This document shows, piece by piece, positions 40,361 to 48,785 of a stretch of DNA of 64,000 bases. Made by a program: the position numbers and the translations under genes. A model generated the notes under the pieces. The model searched no databases and was not told the DNA's origin. It saw only the letters and a program-made list of their open reading frames with translations. Position 1 is the first letter of the stretch, and each line of letters starts with the position of its first letter. Source of the stretch: Proteus cibi (GTDB taxonomy: Bacteria; Pseudomonadota; Gammaproteobacteria; Enterobacterales; Enterobacteriaceae); assembly GCF_003144405.1 (NCBI RefSeq), contig NZ_PENW01000009.1, positions 1 to 64,000 on the forward strand, written 5' to 3'.

Positions 40361-41283
40361 CAAATGCAGTTCAAAAAATATATGAGGTTGTAAATCCTCT
40401 TAAAAATGAGTTCGAACAAGTGTGTAGCGAGCCAAGCATTGCATTCAAAAGGGAATCTGAATTTGCCATGCAAATATTCGCGAACAATGATTATCTGGCA
40501 AATGTTGCAGTTAATAATCTTGTGTCAGTTCGTAGTGCGATCATGAATGTATCAGCTATCGGAATTAGTTTAAACCCAGCGCAAAAGTTGGCTTACCTAG
40601 TTCCTAGAGACAAGAAAGTATGTCTCGATATCAGTTACATGGGATTGATGCATATTGCTCAACAATCACAGGCTATTAAGTGGTGTCAATCAAGCATCGT
40701 TCGACAAAATGATAATTTTCAACTCACATCAATAGATACCGCACCTCGTCACGAATACAACGCCTTTGCCACTCAGGAGCAAAGAGGTGAGATTGTTGGG
40801 GCTTACACTGTAGTAAAGACAGAAGATGGAGACTATCTAACTCACACAATGGCTATTGCTGATATTTACGCAATACGTGACAGATCAACTGCATGGAAAG
40901 CTTGGATATCAAAGAAAAAATCGTGTCCTTGGGTAACTGACGAAGAGCAGATGATTCTAAAAACAGTAGTGAAACAGGCTGCTAAATACTGGCCTCGCAG
41001 AGAACGTTTAGATAAGGCTATTGACTATGTTAATACTGAGGCTGGAGAAGGTATTGATTTTGGGAACGAGCAACAAGAACCAAAGGACATAACGCCAGCA
41101 AGTGAGGATCAATTAAAGGCTATCACGGACTTGATGCTTAAAGTTAATGGCGAATGGAGTGACGCATTCTTCACATTCATTAGTAAAAAATTCAACCATC
41201 AAATATCCCATCCAGAGCAATTAACCGCATTTGAAGCCAATACCATTATCGACATGCTAAGGAAAAAGGCAGAAGGGAAATGA
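40357..41283 (+). CDS. recT: RecT-family single-strand annealing protein
   Basis: A 308-residue protein. The RecT core has [61 protein letters not shown] and [30 protein letters not shown]. The C-terminus is a separate acidic/helical part that may bind SSB or the exonuclease. It anneals single strands during phage recombination. Start GTG overlaps the preceding gene; the exonuclease follows with a four-base overlap. Confidence 0.93.
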   Translation: MTNAVQKIYEVVNPLKNEFEQVCSEPSIAFKRESEFAMQIFANNDYLANVAVNNLVSVRSAIMNVSAIGISLNPAQKLAYLVPRDKKVCLDISYMGLMHIAQQSQAIKWCQSSIVRQNDNFQLTSIDTAPRHEYNAFATQEQRGEIVGAYTVVKTEDGDYLTHTMAIADIYAIRDRSTAWKAWISKKKSCPWVTDEEQMILKTVVKQAAKYWPRRERLDKAIDYVNTEAGEGIDFGNEQQEPKDITPASEDQLKAITDLMLKVNGEWSDAFFTFISKKFNHQISHPEQLTAFEANTIIDMLRKKAEGK

Positions 41284-41978
41284 TTAGTAATGACATCATT
41301 CTAAGCAAAACAGGCATCGATTTAACCAAAGTAGAGCAAGGAAGCGAAGAATGGATGTCTATCAGGCTTGGCGTAGTAACTGCCTCTGAGGCATGGAAAG
41401 TTATCTCTAAGCCAAGATCAGGCACTAAATGGTCAGACACAAAGAAAACATATTTAAACACCCTTATTGGTGAAGTCTGCACGGGAGTTTACAAGGAGGT
41501 ATCAGCGAGGACGCTGGAATGGGGTAAAAACTACGAATTAGAAGCAAGGATGACATTCGAGTTTTACACCGGATTAACGGCAAAGGAAGTGCCAATAATA
41601 TTCAAAGATGATCAACTACGGATAGCTTGCTCACCAGACGGCATTTGCAGTGATGGCTCTGGATTAGAGCTTAAATGCCCTAATAACACGGACGTATTTA
41701 TAGACTTAGCATTGAATGGAATCGATGCAATGAAAAAGGAATATGTGGCTCAAGTTCAATATTCCATGTGGGTTACAGGTAAGGATATCTGGCACTTTGC
41801 AAATTTTGACCCACGCATGCCGGCAGGGAAAGAAATCGCATATTTCCCTGTTGAGCGTGACGAAAAAATGATGAAAGAATTCGACGAGTTAGTGCCTGAG
41901 TTCATCGAAGTAATGGATCAGGGGTTAAACAAGTTAGGCATTAAATTTGGCAATCAATGGAGTGTATATGGCAAGTAA
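41280..41978 (+). CDS. YqaJ-type viral exonuclease
   Basis: A 232-residue nuclease of the lambda exo/YqaJ family: [24 protein letters not shown] at the start, a metal-binding ACSPDGI and [12 protein letters not shown] with the E-x-K pair, then [14 protein letters not shown]. It resects double-strand ends and hands single strands to RecT. Together they form the Red-like system of this phage. Confidence 0.92.
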   Translation: MISNDIILSKTGIDLTKVEQGSEEWMSIRLGVVTASEAWKVISKPRSGTKWSDTKKTYLNTLIGEVCTGVYKEVSARTLEWGKNYELEARMTFEFYTGLTAKEVPIIFKDDQLRIACSPDGICSDGSGLELKCPNNTDVFIDLALNGIDAMKKEYVAQVQYSMWVTGKDIWHFANFDPRMPAGKEIAYFPVERDEKMMKEFDELVPEFIEVMDQGLNKLGIKFGNQWSVYGK

Positions 41979-42441
41979 AGGCGTTAACAAAGTTATTCTC
42001 ATCGGCCACTTGGGGCAGGATCCAGAAATCCGTTATATGCCATCAGGTGGCGCAGTCGCTAATCTCACACTAGCCACATCGGAATCGTGGCGTGATAAAC
42101 AAACTGGTGAAATGAAGGATCGGACTGAGTGGCATCGAGTGTGCATCTTCGGAAAATTAGCCGAAATTGCAGGTGAATATCTGAGAAAAGGAAGTCAGGT
42201 ATACATAGAAGGTTCTCTGCAAACACGTAAATGGACAGGCCAAAGTGGTCAAGACCGATACACAACTGAAGTGGTGGTCAATATTGGCGGTTCGATGCAG
42301 ATGTTAGGCGGTAACAGTGGTAATCAAGCAGGAAGCCAGAAGCCACAGTCTCAAGGATGGGGTCAGCCACAGCAACCGCAGAATCCAGCACCACAAAGTG
42401 AGCCACCAATGGACTTTGATGACGATATGATCCCGTTTTAG
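41968..42441 (+). CDS. ssb: Single-stranded DNA-binding protein
   Basis: A 157-residue SSB from ATG 41968 ([20 protein letters not shown]), with TGGAG before the start. OB-fold residues 1-110, then a Gln/Pro/Gly-rich linker and the acidic tip DFDDDMIPF that docks partner proteins. Overlaps the exonuclease by 11 bases. The intact tip suggests that it can recruit host repair proteins and NinB. Confidence 0.95.
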   Translation: MASKGVNKVILIGHLGQDPEIRYMPSGGAVANLTLATSESWRDKQTGEMKDRTEWHRVCIFGKLAEIAGEYLRKGSQVYIEGSLQTRKWTGQSGQDRYTTEVVVNIGGSMQMLGGNSGNQAGSQKPQSQGWGQPQQPQNPAPQSEPPMDFDDDMIPF

Positions 42442-42453
42442 AAGGAATCAAGC

Positions 42454-43008
42454 ATGGATAATACACAATTATGTATAGAAAGTTACTCTCGGCATAAAAA
42501 TCTTAAGTTAGTTGGTATGGAGCTAGGTATACCGTGGCAATCGGTATATAGCACGCTAAGGAAGGCGGATTATCCAGTAACTGGTGATAAAGCTAGATAT
42601 GGGTCAGTTACAGATAGAATAGCGGTTATTGGTGAGCAAAAGTTTAAGAAGGCAGTTCCAATATCCATAGATAATAATGACTTGAAGTATCAAGCAGATA
42701 TTGATTTCACCATTGGAAATATAACGATAGATGTTAAAACGTCAAGAATAAGGCGAAAACAGCAAGGGAAAGGCATTAAAAATGCAGCCCCAAGATGGGG
42801 TTATTGCATAAACAAACAAAAGGATACCGCTGACTTCTTCGTTCTATACGCCCTTGATGATAACAATGAAACTGAGCATGTTTTTCTGATGCCGAATGAA
42901 ATTGTAACTGCCGTCTCAATGATTTCAATACCTGAAACACTAGCCAGTAAATGGGCAGATTACAAAATAGAAGAAAGTGAATTATTGCCATTCTTCCAGT
43001 CTTTGTGA
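42454..43008 (+). CDS. Putative HTH plus PD-(D/E)XK nuclease-like protein
   Basis: A 184-residue protein. Residues 1-40 look like a helix-turn-helix (SRHKNLKLVGMELGIPWQSVYSTLRKADYPV). The centre has YQADIDFTIGNITIDVKTSRIRR (about 78-100), where D...IDVK fits the PD-(D/E)XK pattern with Asp and then D-x-K. The following basic stretch could bind DNA. It lies after ssb in the recombination operon. The nuclease call rests on this motif only. Confidence 0.65.
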   Translation: MDNTQLCIESYSRHKNLKLVGMELGIPWQSVYSTLRKADYPVTGDKARYGSVTDRIAVIGEQKFKKAVPISIDNNDLKYQADIDFTIGNITIDVKTSRIRRKQQGKGIKNAAPRWGYCINKQKDTADFFVLYALDDNNETEHVFLMPNEIVTAVSMISIPETLASKWADYKIEESELLPFFQSL

Positions 43009-43074
43009 TTCGCTCCTATCGGACTCCCCTACCCACGCCACACTATTTATGTGATTTAACCAAAGGATATAACC

Positions 43075-43278
43075 ATGAAAAAATTATTTGATACCACAGA
43101 TTTTAATAACTGTGATGTATGTGGAGACGATATGTGCACCATCGCAACAGAAGGTGACGGAAAGAAGGTGTTTAATGGCGATAGTGTTACTTGCTGTGGA
43201 TGTTCAAATACAGGGCAGATAACGGTTGAAGCAGAAGATTGCGCTTATATCGAATGGGATAACCCAAACGACGATTAA
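43075..43278 (+). CDS. Small zinc-ribbon-like protein
   Basis: A 67-residue acidic protein with CDVCGDDMC and CCGCS, which gives two CxxC-type knuckles suited to one zinc ion. No partner domain. First of two adjacent small Cys-rich genes. Function unknown. Confidence 0.65.
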   Translation: MKKLFDTTDFNNCDVCGDDMCTIATEGDGKKVFNGDSVTCCGCSNTGQITVEAEDCAYIEWDNPNDD

Positions 43279-43316
43279 TCACGGACTCAGTGCAAGGATG
43301 CAAACAGGAGATAGAT

Positions 43317-43535
43317 ATGAAATTAAAAAGTGGTGCTACGTCATGCCATCATTGCGGTAATGATTATTCATTCTATGTAATTCATACAGCATCAGGTAGC
43401 ACTAGTTATTTTTATGGTTTTAATGGTGATGATGCGGATAACACTCACCTGTGGGATGGGGTTAGGTTGAAGTCTAAAAAGACGGCTTTTTGCGGTGAGT
43501 GCCAGAGAAGCCTTGGTTCTGTTATAGATGATTAA
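43317..43535 (+). CDS. Second small zinc-ribbon-like protein
   Basis: A 72-residue protein from ATG 43317 with AGGAG seven bases upstream. It carries CHHCG near the start and CGEC near the end, spaced like a zinc ribbon around an aromatic, beta-prone core. It follows the first Cys-rich gene by 38 bases. Confidence 0.65.
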   Translation: MKLKSGATSCHHCGNDYSFYVIHTASGSTSYFYGFNGDDADNTHLWDGVRLKSKKTAFCGECQRSLGSVIDD

Positions 43536-43565
43536 CTCGCAGGGATGCAATGAAGAGGAATGAAT

Positions 43566-44096
43566 ATGAAAGTTGAACAATCTCAAGTTACTAAGTTAGT
43601 AATAACTGGTGTAGAGCGTCACGACCCTATTCATGTTTATCTTGAGGACTACGGCGATAATCAAAATGGTCATGTCACAATTAGCGAATGTGGCAATTCA
43701 TGGTCTTGTTTTTGGGGCTCGATGGGTAGCTCACTAGTTGAGTTTATTCAGAGTATTAACAATCACTACTGGATAGGCAAATTAGATTCTAATTTAATCT
43801 CTAAGATAGACGCTGATAACGATGCAAATGCTGAATACGCTAAAAAGCAAGTTATCAAACTACGTAAAGATGATGAAATAGACCAATACGAAGCAAGGGA
43901 ATACTGGGATTTAATCGAACTATCCGACAATGTTAAAGATGATTGTTGCAATAGTTTTATAGGTGGAAAATTAACAACTTTATTTGATGATGCTTGGCAT
44001 GGCGATTGGCCTTCTATTCCAAACCCTAAATATATAAGAATGGAATCACGATTAATCGCTGTTCGTGAAGCATTAAAGCAAATAAGTGTGAATTAA
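43566..44096 (+). CDS. Left-operon protein, unknown
   Basis: A 176-residue protein from ATG 43566, with GAGGA at a proper distance. Features: beta-rich start, ECGNSWSCFWGSMGSSLVEFI, then a charged helix and CCNSFIGGK. It is of a type seen in early regions of enterobacterial prophages, without known role. Confidence 0.6.
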   Translation: MKVEQSQVTKLVITGVERHDPIHVYLEDYGDNQNGHVTISECGNSWSCFWGSMGSSLVEFIQSINNHYWIGKLDSNLISKIDADNDANAEYAKKQVIKLRKDDEIDQYEAREYWDLIELSDNVKDDCCNSFIGGKLTTLFDDAWHGDWPSIPNPKYIRMESRLIAVREALKQISVN

Positions 44097-44165
44097 GGAA
44101 GTATTTTGACAGTGGATTAGTCACATGGATGTGAGTATGATTCCTGCTTTAAATAAGGAGGGGGT

Positions 44166-44837
44166 ATGAGTAAGAAATGGTGGTTATACATAGTGTTGAG
44201 TGTTGTTATTTTTATTGCTATAACTTACGCAATTTTCTTTTATTGGAATATTGGTGATGAAAATAAATGGAGTACATTTTTCAGTTTTACGTCTACATTT
44301 GGTATCGTAACTACTATTATTGTTTATTTTTTACAGAAAAATGATAAAAAAAAGGAATTAAAACAAAACTTTGATCATTACTGTAATGTCATTTCTGAAG
44401 AAAAAGAAAAAATAATAGAATTTTATATAAAACTGAGAGACATAGAAAAAGACATAAAGGATGATAAATTAGAGAATGTTTCTCTTCGCTTTAGAAAAGA
44501 CGCATATACATTTATAATAAAAAAATCAAACTATGAAGATAAAAAATTGCATTCGTTTTTTATAAATTCAACAATTATTCAAATGATGAGTCAAACTTGC
44601 AATGACTCATTAAAAATAAGTCATGACCTCTACTTACCGCTAAAAAAACTAATTGATGAAACTATAACTCTAGAAAGGAGATTATACGCTGTATTCTTGC
44701 GATTTAATGCAATTAATGGAAAAACAGATAATATAGAAGAGAAAGAAAGAAGGAAAATGCTAAAGTATGAACTATTCACAAAAAGAAAAGAACGATTAAA
44801 AAAAATAAATAAAATAATGGTTCCAACCCTGCACTAG
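44166..44837 (+). CDS. Two-pass membrane protein with long cytoplasmic helix domain, accessory
   Basis: A 223-residue, very AT-rich gene. Two membrane helices (residues 6-27 and about 36-58) are followed by a Lys/Glu-rich helical domain. AGGAGGGGGT precedes the ATG. A terminator hairpin overlaps its stop. Composition differs from the neighbouring genes; it looks like an inserted moron. Membrane topology resembles some abortive-infection effectors, but no domain is recognised. Confidence 0.65.
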   Translation: MSKKWWLYIVLSVVIFIAITYAIFFYWNIGDENKWSTFFSFTSTFGIVTTIIVYFLQKNDKKKELKQNFDHYCNVISEEKEKIIEFYIKLRDIEKDIKDDKLENVSLRFRKDAYTFIIKKSNYEDKKLHSFFINSTIIQMMSQTCNDSLKISHDLYLPLKKLIDETITLERRLYAVFLRFNAINGKTDNIEEKERRKMLKYELFTKRKERLKKINKIMVPTLH

Positions 44838-44848
44838 CAGGGTTTTTT
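44825..44848 (+). terminator. Intrinsic terminator overlapping the end of the membrane gene
   Basis: AACCCTGC-ACTA-GCAGGGTT followed by T residues. It would separate the accessory gene from the downstream small genes unless antitermination by the N-like protein operates. Confidence 0.75.
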
Positions 44849-44871
44849 ATGCCTAAAATTCAGGAGTAAGC

Positions 44872-45060
44872 ATGGATATATTAGATGAAGAATTTGAAGC
44901 ATGGTTTAAGAAGTCTCACGGTTATAGTCCATCAGTAGCACCGCCTGATAGTCATTTAATTGGTGTTAGGCGTATGGCATTTAAGGCTGGATATAGAGCA
45001 GCTTTGATTGAATGCAAAGATATATTAATCGGCGACGAGGTGGAAATAAAAAATGAATGA
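44872..45060 (+). CDS. 62-residue small protein
   Basis: Ribosome site CAGGAGTAAGC. Sequence MDILDEEFEAWFKKSHGYSP with RMAFKAGYRAALIEC near the end, a pattern (AW...G..AGYRAAL) common to small enterophage proteins of unknown role. Overlaps the next gene by eight bases. Confidence 0.65.
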   Translation: MDILDEEFEAWFKKSHGYSPSVAPPDSHLIGVRRMAFKAGYRAALIECKDILIGDEVEIKNE

Positions 45061-45298
45061 TGAGATATTGCAGATAGCGAAATATTTAAAAAATAAAATA
45101 AATGCTGGTGAGGAAGTTAATGAATATAACTGGCAAGAAATAATTGATGTATGCGATGAGCTATTGCGCATTAGTAGCTTAAAGCCTGTTGGTTATATAA
45201 TGGAATGCAGTTTTGATAATATCAAGGAATATGGATATACCCATCTTAATGAAGAAAGAAGTGAAAAAATAAATATACCACTCTATAAATTAGATTAA
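45053..45298 (+). CDS. 81-residue small protein
   Basis: Overlaps the previous gene. Acidic helical N-terminus (DEILQIAKYLKNKINAGEEV) and a beta-rich end (PVGYIMECSFDNIKEYGYTHL...IPLYKLD), similar in style to phage ea8.5-type proteins with a PLYK ending. Function unknown. Confidence 0.6.
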   Translation: MNDEILQIAKYLKNKINAGEEVNEYNWQEIIDVCDELLRISSLKPVGYIMECSFDNIKEYGYTHLNEERSEKINIPLYKLD

Positions 45299-45304
45299 AT
45301 AACC

Positions 45305-45475
45305 ATGCAAATAATCGGATATGTATTACTCATACTAATACAGGGTTCTGCTGTACCTGTAACGGAAGATATATATACGCAATCGGAATGCAATAAACGT
45401 GCTGAATATTTAATGTCAGTGAGGAATGTTGAGGTTGTTTGTGGCGAGGTGATTCGTGGAAGTAATGACAGATAA
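45305..45475 (+). CDS. 56-residue secreted small protein
   Basis: Starts six bases after the previous stop without a clear ribosome site. N-terminal signal-like segment IIGYVLLILIQGSAVPV, then two Cys residues (SECNKRAEYL, VEVVCGEV) that could form a disulfide. Small secreted proteins of this layout recur in lambdoid left operons. Overlaps the next gene by 20 bases. Confidence 0.55.
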   Translation: MQIIGYVLLILIQGSAVPVTEDIYTQSECNKRAEYLMSVRNVEVVCGEVIRGSNDR

Positions 45476-45677
45476 AGAATTAGTTGATGTAGCAATAATA
45501 TTGGCTGGTAAGTTTTATTCAATGATGGGGTATTCACATAGAGAGGGTTTTAAATACTGGGAATCACCTCACCCACAAGAAAGACTGGTCTTTGATATGG
45601 CTTGTGAAGCATTGGAAATAATTAGAGGCTCCAATGTAATGGATGCGATTGATAATATGGATGATGAAAATGAATAA
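45456..45677 (+). CDS. 73-residue small protein
   Basis: GTG start at 45456 with GAGGTG six bases upstream; an ATG three codons later is possible. Sequence includes KELVDVAIILAGKFYSMMGYSHREGFKYWES, a pattern known from prophage proteins without assigned role. Overlaps the NinX gene by eight bases. Confidence 0.6.
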   Translation: MEVMTDKELVDVAIILAGKFYSMMGYSHREGFKYWESPHPQERLVFDMACEALEIIRGSNVMDAIDNMDDENE

Positions 45678-45999
45678 ATACACCGAACTATCTGACTTCG
45701 AGATTAATAAAAAGGTTGCTGAGAATATTAAATTAAACACAATTGCATACGAACGTACTGAAATAGTTTTGTTTGATGATATGGATGCAACGCCTTTCGA
45801 CCCTTGCAACAACCCATCTGACGCAATGCCGATTATTATTGAGAATAAGATATGCATGAATTATATAGATAACGATATTGGTTGGTGTGCATATCATTTT
45901 GATGAAGGGAAAGGCGAGTTGGAAATTTACGATAAAAACTATTATCGCGCAGCTATGACTTGCTTTTTGATTATGAAGGGTGCGGAGAATGAAGGCTGA
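45670..45999 (+). CDS. NinX-like protein (DUF2591)
   Basis: A 109-residue protein from ATG 45670 (MNKYTELSDFEINKKVAENI), the P22 NinX/DUF2591 start, with FDPCNNPSDAMPIIIENKI and RAAMTCFLIMKG conserved near the end. Function unknown in all known phages. Its position in the left operon is usual. Confidence 0.85.
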   Translation: MNKYTELSDFEINKKVAENIKLNTIAYERTEIVLFDDMDATPFDPCNNPSDAMPIIIENKICMNYIDNDIGWCAYHFDEGKGELEIYDKNYYRAAMTCFLIMKGAENEG

Positions 46000-46534
46000 C
46001 TACGGAGGTAGCCACACGCCAAAGGAATTGCGTGATAGATGGCAAACTCCCCTACCTTTATTTACAGCACTGGACGCTGAATTCGGTTTCTATTTAGATG
46101 CCGCCGCTAATAAAAATAATGCACTCTGCTCTCATTACCTCACCGAAAAAGACGACTCGTTAAATTGCGACTGGGAAAGTTACGGCGCTATTTGGATTAA
46201 TCCTCCCTATTCAGATATTCAGCCATGGGTAAATAAATCCGCTGAGCAATGTAAAAAGCAATTACAGCCTGTTGTAATGTTAATTCCTGCTGATACTTCT
46301 GTTGATTGGTTTAATTCTGCATTAGAAACAGTTGATGAAGTGAGACTAATTACAGGAGGAAGAATATCTTTTATTAATGCAGGAACAAACAAACCAGTTA
46401 ACGGTAATAATAAAGGCTCAATGCTTTTAATATGGCGACCATATATCAAGCCACGAAAGATAATTAACACTGTCGATAGAGACGATTTAATTAATATCGG
46501 CAACAGGATATTAAATGAATGGAAAATAGCATAG
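45989..46534 (+). CDS. Phage N6-adenine methyltransferase (Dam-like)
   Basis: A 181-residue protein from ATG 45989; a GTG at 45980 is possible. The motif SHTPKELRDRWQTPLPLFTALDAEFGFYLDAAA is the hallmark of the phage DNA N-6-adenine methyltransferase family, followed by WINPPYSDIQPWVNKS with the catalytic NPPY. It probably methylates GATC or a similar site on phage DNA and may protect from restriction. No cognate endonuclease is next to it. Confidence 0.92.
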   Translation: MKADYGGSHTPKELRDRWQTPLPLFTALDAEFGFYLDAAANKNNALCSHYLTEKDDSLNCDWESYGAIWINPPYSDIQPWVNKSAEQCKKQLQPVVMLIPADTSVDWFNSALETVDEVRLITGGRISFINAGTNKPVNGNNKGSMLLIWRPYIKPRKIINTVDRDDLINIGNRILNEWKIA

Positions 46535-46541
46535 GTGAATT

Positions 46542-46742
46542 ATGGAAATCAGAATTCATGGTGATGTTAGTGATATAGAAAGAATGGCAATAAATGCAGC
46601 TTTAAATATCCACGATAAAAGCAAGAAAGGATTTCGAATAAATCACAGAGTTAAAATTAAAAATACAATTTATAACGTTGAAATAGAAAATTGCCCTAAC
46701 TCACTCAGAGTAATAATGAGAAATAAAAGGCAAAGACTATGA
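46542..46742 (+). CDS. 66-residue basic small protein
   Basis: AGGTG before ATG. Basic (RMAINAALNIHDKSKKGFRINHRVKIKN), beta-rich C-terminal half ending NKRQRL. Coupled to the next gene by a four-base overlap. Unknown. Confidence 0.6.
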   Translation: MEIRIHGDVSDIERMAINAALNIHDKSKKGFRINHRVKIKNTIYNVEIENCPNSLRVIMRNKRQRL

Positions 46743-46957
46743 ATGCACAGGCAATGGAAAACGCACGAAGGCAAATAGCAAAGGAATGCTTAATCGAACT
46801 CAGAAGTCATGGAATACCCAACGACAAACTAACAACTCATATCCTCGATAAATACACACCGAAGTTTAAGCCTCTAAATCACACAAAGTACAACACCAAA
46901 GATGTTATGTGCCAATACATCAGAAACCTGCAAAAGGAAGAGAAGAATGGAATATAA
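46739..46957 (+). CDS. 72-residue small protein
   Basis: Overlaps both neighbours. Helical, basic; contains MENARRQIAKECLIELRSHG and IRNLQKEEKNGI. Unknown. Confidence 0.6.
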   Translation: MNAQAMENARRQIAKECLIELRSHGIPNDKLTTHILDKYTPKFKPLNHTKYNTKDVMCQYIRNLQKEEKNGI

Positions 46958-47153
46958 ATTATTACGCTTGGATGAAGTTTTAGATAGAACGGGATATAGC
47001 AAGTCATGGACTTACAAATTAATAGATAAAGGAGAGTTTCCAAAGCAAGTTAAAATAGGCTCTCGTTCGGTTGCTTTTATTGAAAGTGAAATTAACGAAT
47101 GGATAGAGCAACGAATTAATAACACTCGCTGCCCTGAAAAAACTATCAATTGA
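46947..47153 (+). CDS. AlpA-family regulator / excisionase
   Basis: A 68-residue MerR-like DNA-binding protein from ATG 46947 (MEYKLLRLDEVLDRTGYSKS). The helix-turn-helix LDEVLDRTGYSKSWTYKLIDKGEFPKQVKIG and FIESEINEWIEQR match AlpA. Next to and convergent with the integrase gene, it is best placed as excisionase or regulator of int. Confidence 0.88.
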   Translation: MEYKLLRLDEVLDRTGYSKSWTYKLIDKGEFPKQVKIGSRSVAFIESEINEWIEQRINNTRCPEKTIN

Positions 47154-47156
47154 ATT

Positions 47157-48341
47157 TTATTTCTTTTTACTTCTCAGCTCATCTATATAATCAGCATACC
47201 ACTGCATCATCTCCCTTCTACCCTCCAAATACAGCGCATGGTTATAAGTGCCACGGATAGAGTTTTTATCAACATGAGCAAGTTGTAACTCTATCCACGC
47301 TGTATTAAATCCTTTTTCATGCAATATTGTACTCATGGTGTGTCTAAAGCCGTGACCAGTAGCCCTTCCTCTATAGCCCATTCTACCAATCATTGTATTT
47401 ATCGCCATTTCTGACAGGTGCTTCTTATGGTTAGTTCGACTAGGGAAAATATACTGATAATCGCCACTTATTGGCTGTATTTGACGTAGTAAAGAAATTA
47501 CCTGATCTGACATTGGCACAACATGCACTCTACCCATCTTCATGATTTTTTCTGGTAGTTTCCATGTCTTGCTTTCAAAGTCGATAAATGACCATTCTGA
47601 TTTTCGCAATTCTCCCGGTCTTAAACCAGTGAGCATTAAGATATTTAAAGCAGTTCTTACGATCTGACTTCCTTGATACTTGTCTACTGAAGATAAAAAC
47701 TCAGGCAATTCATCAGCCAATAAATATGGATAATTTTCTCGTTGATGTGGAATAAAAGCACTAGCTAAATCTGGAGCAGGATTATACTCAGCTCGTCCAG
47801 TGATGATGGCGTATTTCCAAACCTCTCCACAGCGCTGACGAACTTTTTTTAATTTCTCTGTAACACCACGTTTCTCCATTATTGAAAGCACTTCAAGTAA
47901 TTCGAGAGGTTTAATCTCTGCTATTGGGCGATCTCCAATATATGGGAAAACATCATTTTCAAATGCTTCCATCATGTCATCACGGTAACCTTCAGACCAC
48001 CGGTCTTTTCTTCCCTCATACCATTCTAAAGTTATCTTTTTGAATGTATTCTCTGATTGACCGCTAGCCTTATTCCTTTCTTCTTTTCTTGCTTCTGCTG
48101 GATCAGTTCCATTTGCAACCAATCTTCTAGCGTCATCTCTTTTTTCTCTGGCTTCATTTAATGTAATAACAGGGTATATGCCAAGCGATATCATCTTTGA
48201 TTTACCATTGAACTGATATCTAAACCTCCACCCTTTTGACCCATTAGGTTCAACAATTAAAGACAATCCATTGCCATCACCCAGTGAATAAACTTTTTCG
48301 CGTGGTTTTGCTTTTTTAATCGCCATGTCCGTTAGCTTCAT
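47157..48341 (-). CDS. int: Tyrosine integrase, P4/DUF4102 type
   Basis: A 394-residue integrase. N-terminal arm-binding domain (DUF4102) has KLTDMAIKKAKPREKVYSLGDGNGLSLIVEPNGSKGWRFRY. The catalytic domain shows TGLRPGELRKSEW, HGFRHTMSTILHEKGF and LAHVDKNSIRGTYNHALY, supplying Arg, His-x-x-Arg, His and the nucleophilic Tyr. It integrates at the adjacent tRNA-Ser gene. It ends three bases from the convergent alpA-like gene. Full length. Confidence 0.96.
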   Translation of the reverse strand: MKLTDMAIKKAKPREKVYSLGDGNGLSLIVEPNGSKGWRFRYQFNGKSKMISLGIYPVITLNEAREKRDDARRLVANGTDPAEARKEERNKASGQSENTFKKITLEWYEGRKDRWSEGYRDDMMEAFENDVFPYIGDRPIAEIKPLELLEVLSIMEKRGVTEKLKKVRQRCGEVWKYAIITGRAEYNPAPDLASAFIPHQRENYPYLLADELPEFLSSVDKYQGSQIVRTALNILMLTGLRPGELRKSEWSFIDFESKTWKLPEKIMKMGRVHVVPMSDQVISLLRQIQPISGDYQYIFPSRTNHKKHLSEMAINTMIGRMGYRGRATGHGFRHTMSTILHEKGFNTAWIELQLAHVDKNSIRGTYNHALYLEGRREMMQWYADYIDELRSKKK

Positions 48342-48353
48342 AAATCACCAATT

Positions 48354-48401
48354 TTGTATAGGGAATTTGTATAGGGTAATTCTATACAAAAAACTATACA
48401 A
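48354..48401. repeat. Four TTGTATA elements upstream of int
   Basis: TTGTATAGGG occurs twice in direct order (48354-48363 and 48367-48376, 13 bp apart), and TATACAA, its inverse, occurs twice (48383-48389 and 48395-48401, 12 bp apart). They lie 13-60 bases before the int start and probably overlap its promoter. Likely binding sites for Int or the AlpA-like protein. Confidence 0.6.
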
Positions 48402-48418
48402 CAAATGATAGAGCTTTC

Positions 48419-48508
48419 AAGAGACGTTAAGAGACTTCAAGAGACAATGATTTAGTGCGAAGGTTTGATTTTAATGGGATAAGGAGACTTTAGGAGACGC
48501 TAGGAGAT
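48419..48508. repeat. Two triplets of 10-bp phased repeats, candidate integrase arm sites
   Basis: AAGAGAC recurs at 48419, 48429 and 48439, and AGGAGAC/T at 48482, 48492 and 48502. In both groups the period is exactly 10 bp, one helical turn. They lie between int and the tRNA, the place of attachment-site arms. Confidence 0.7.
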
Positions 48509-48545
48509 GTTGAAATGGCGGAGGAGGAGAGATTCGAACTCTCGG
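48509..48545. other. Probable prophage attachment site (att core in tRNA 3' end)
   Basis: Integrases of this type recombine within the 3' part of a tRNA gene. The 3' end of tRNA-Ser (minus strand) points into the prophage and starts at 48516. The matching copy should lie beyond the left edge of the window. Exact core limits cannot be read. Confidence 0.45.
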
Positions 48546-48603
48546 ATGGTTTCCCATCGGCGGTTTTCAAGACCGCTGCCTTCAGCCGCTCGGCCACCCC
48601 TCC
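48516..48603 (-). tRNA. serT: tRNA-Ser (anticodon UGA)
   Basis: The minus strand starts GGAGGGGTGGCCGAGCGGCT and ends TCCTCCTCCGCCA. The anticodon arm CGGTC-TTGAAAA-CCG gives anticodon TGA. The variable arm is long, as in class II serine tRNAs, and the GTTCGAATC T-loop is present. Length 88 with the encoded CCA. All arms pair, so the tRNA is intact after integration. Confidence 0.96.
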
Positions 48604-48785
48604 GCAATGGGGAGCAATATAAACACCTAAGACTAGGTTGTAAAGCCCTTATTGCACTGTTTGCCGTAAAATTAAACGCATTTCAAGTCAATGGCTTAAT
48701 TTATCAACGATTTATGGGTTCTACTTGGGTATTTTCCTTATTTTTGCTAAATTAGCGGTATTATTTTTGATTGGTTACTACGCAC

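Larger units (their letters stand above)
1..48515. mobile_element. Lambda-like siphovirus prophage, left end outside the window
   Basis: A full set of siphovirus modules is present in an order typical of temperate lambdoid phages: integrase, left operon, immunity region, replication, nin genes, Q, lysis, packaging, head and tail. The right boundary lies at the 3' end of a tRNA-Ser gene whose tRNA stays intact. The left boundary is not seen, because the tail tip gene J runs off position 1. No disrupted essential gene was found, so the element could be inducible. Boundaries within a few tens of bases at the right end are inferred. Confidence 0.95.

Noticed and set aside
45980-46534. Complete restriction-modification system
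   Set aside because: Only a Dam-type methyltransferase is present; no restriction endonuclease gene is next to it.
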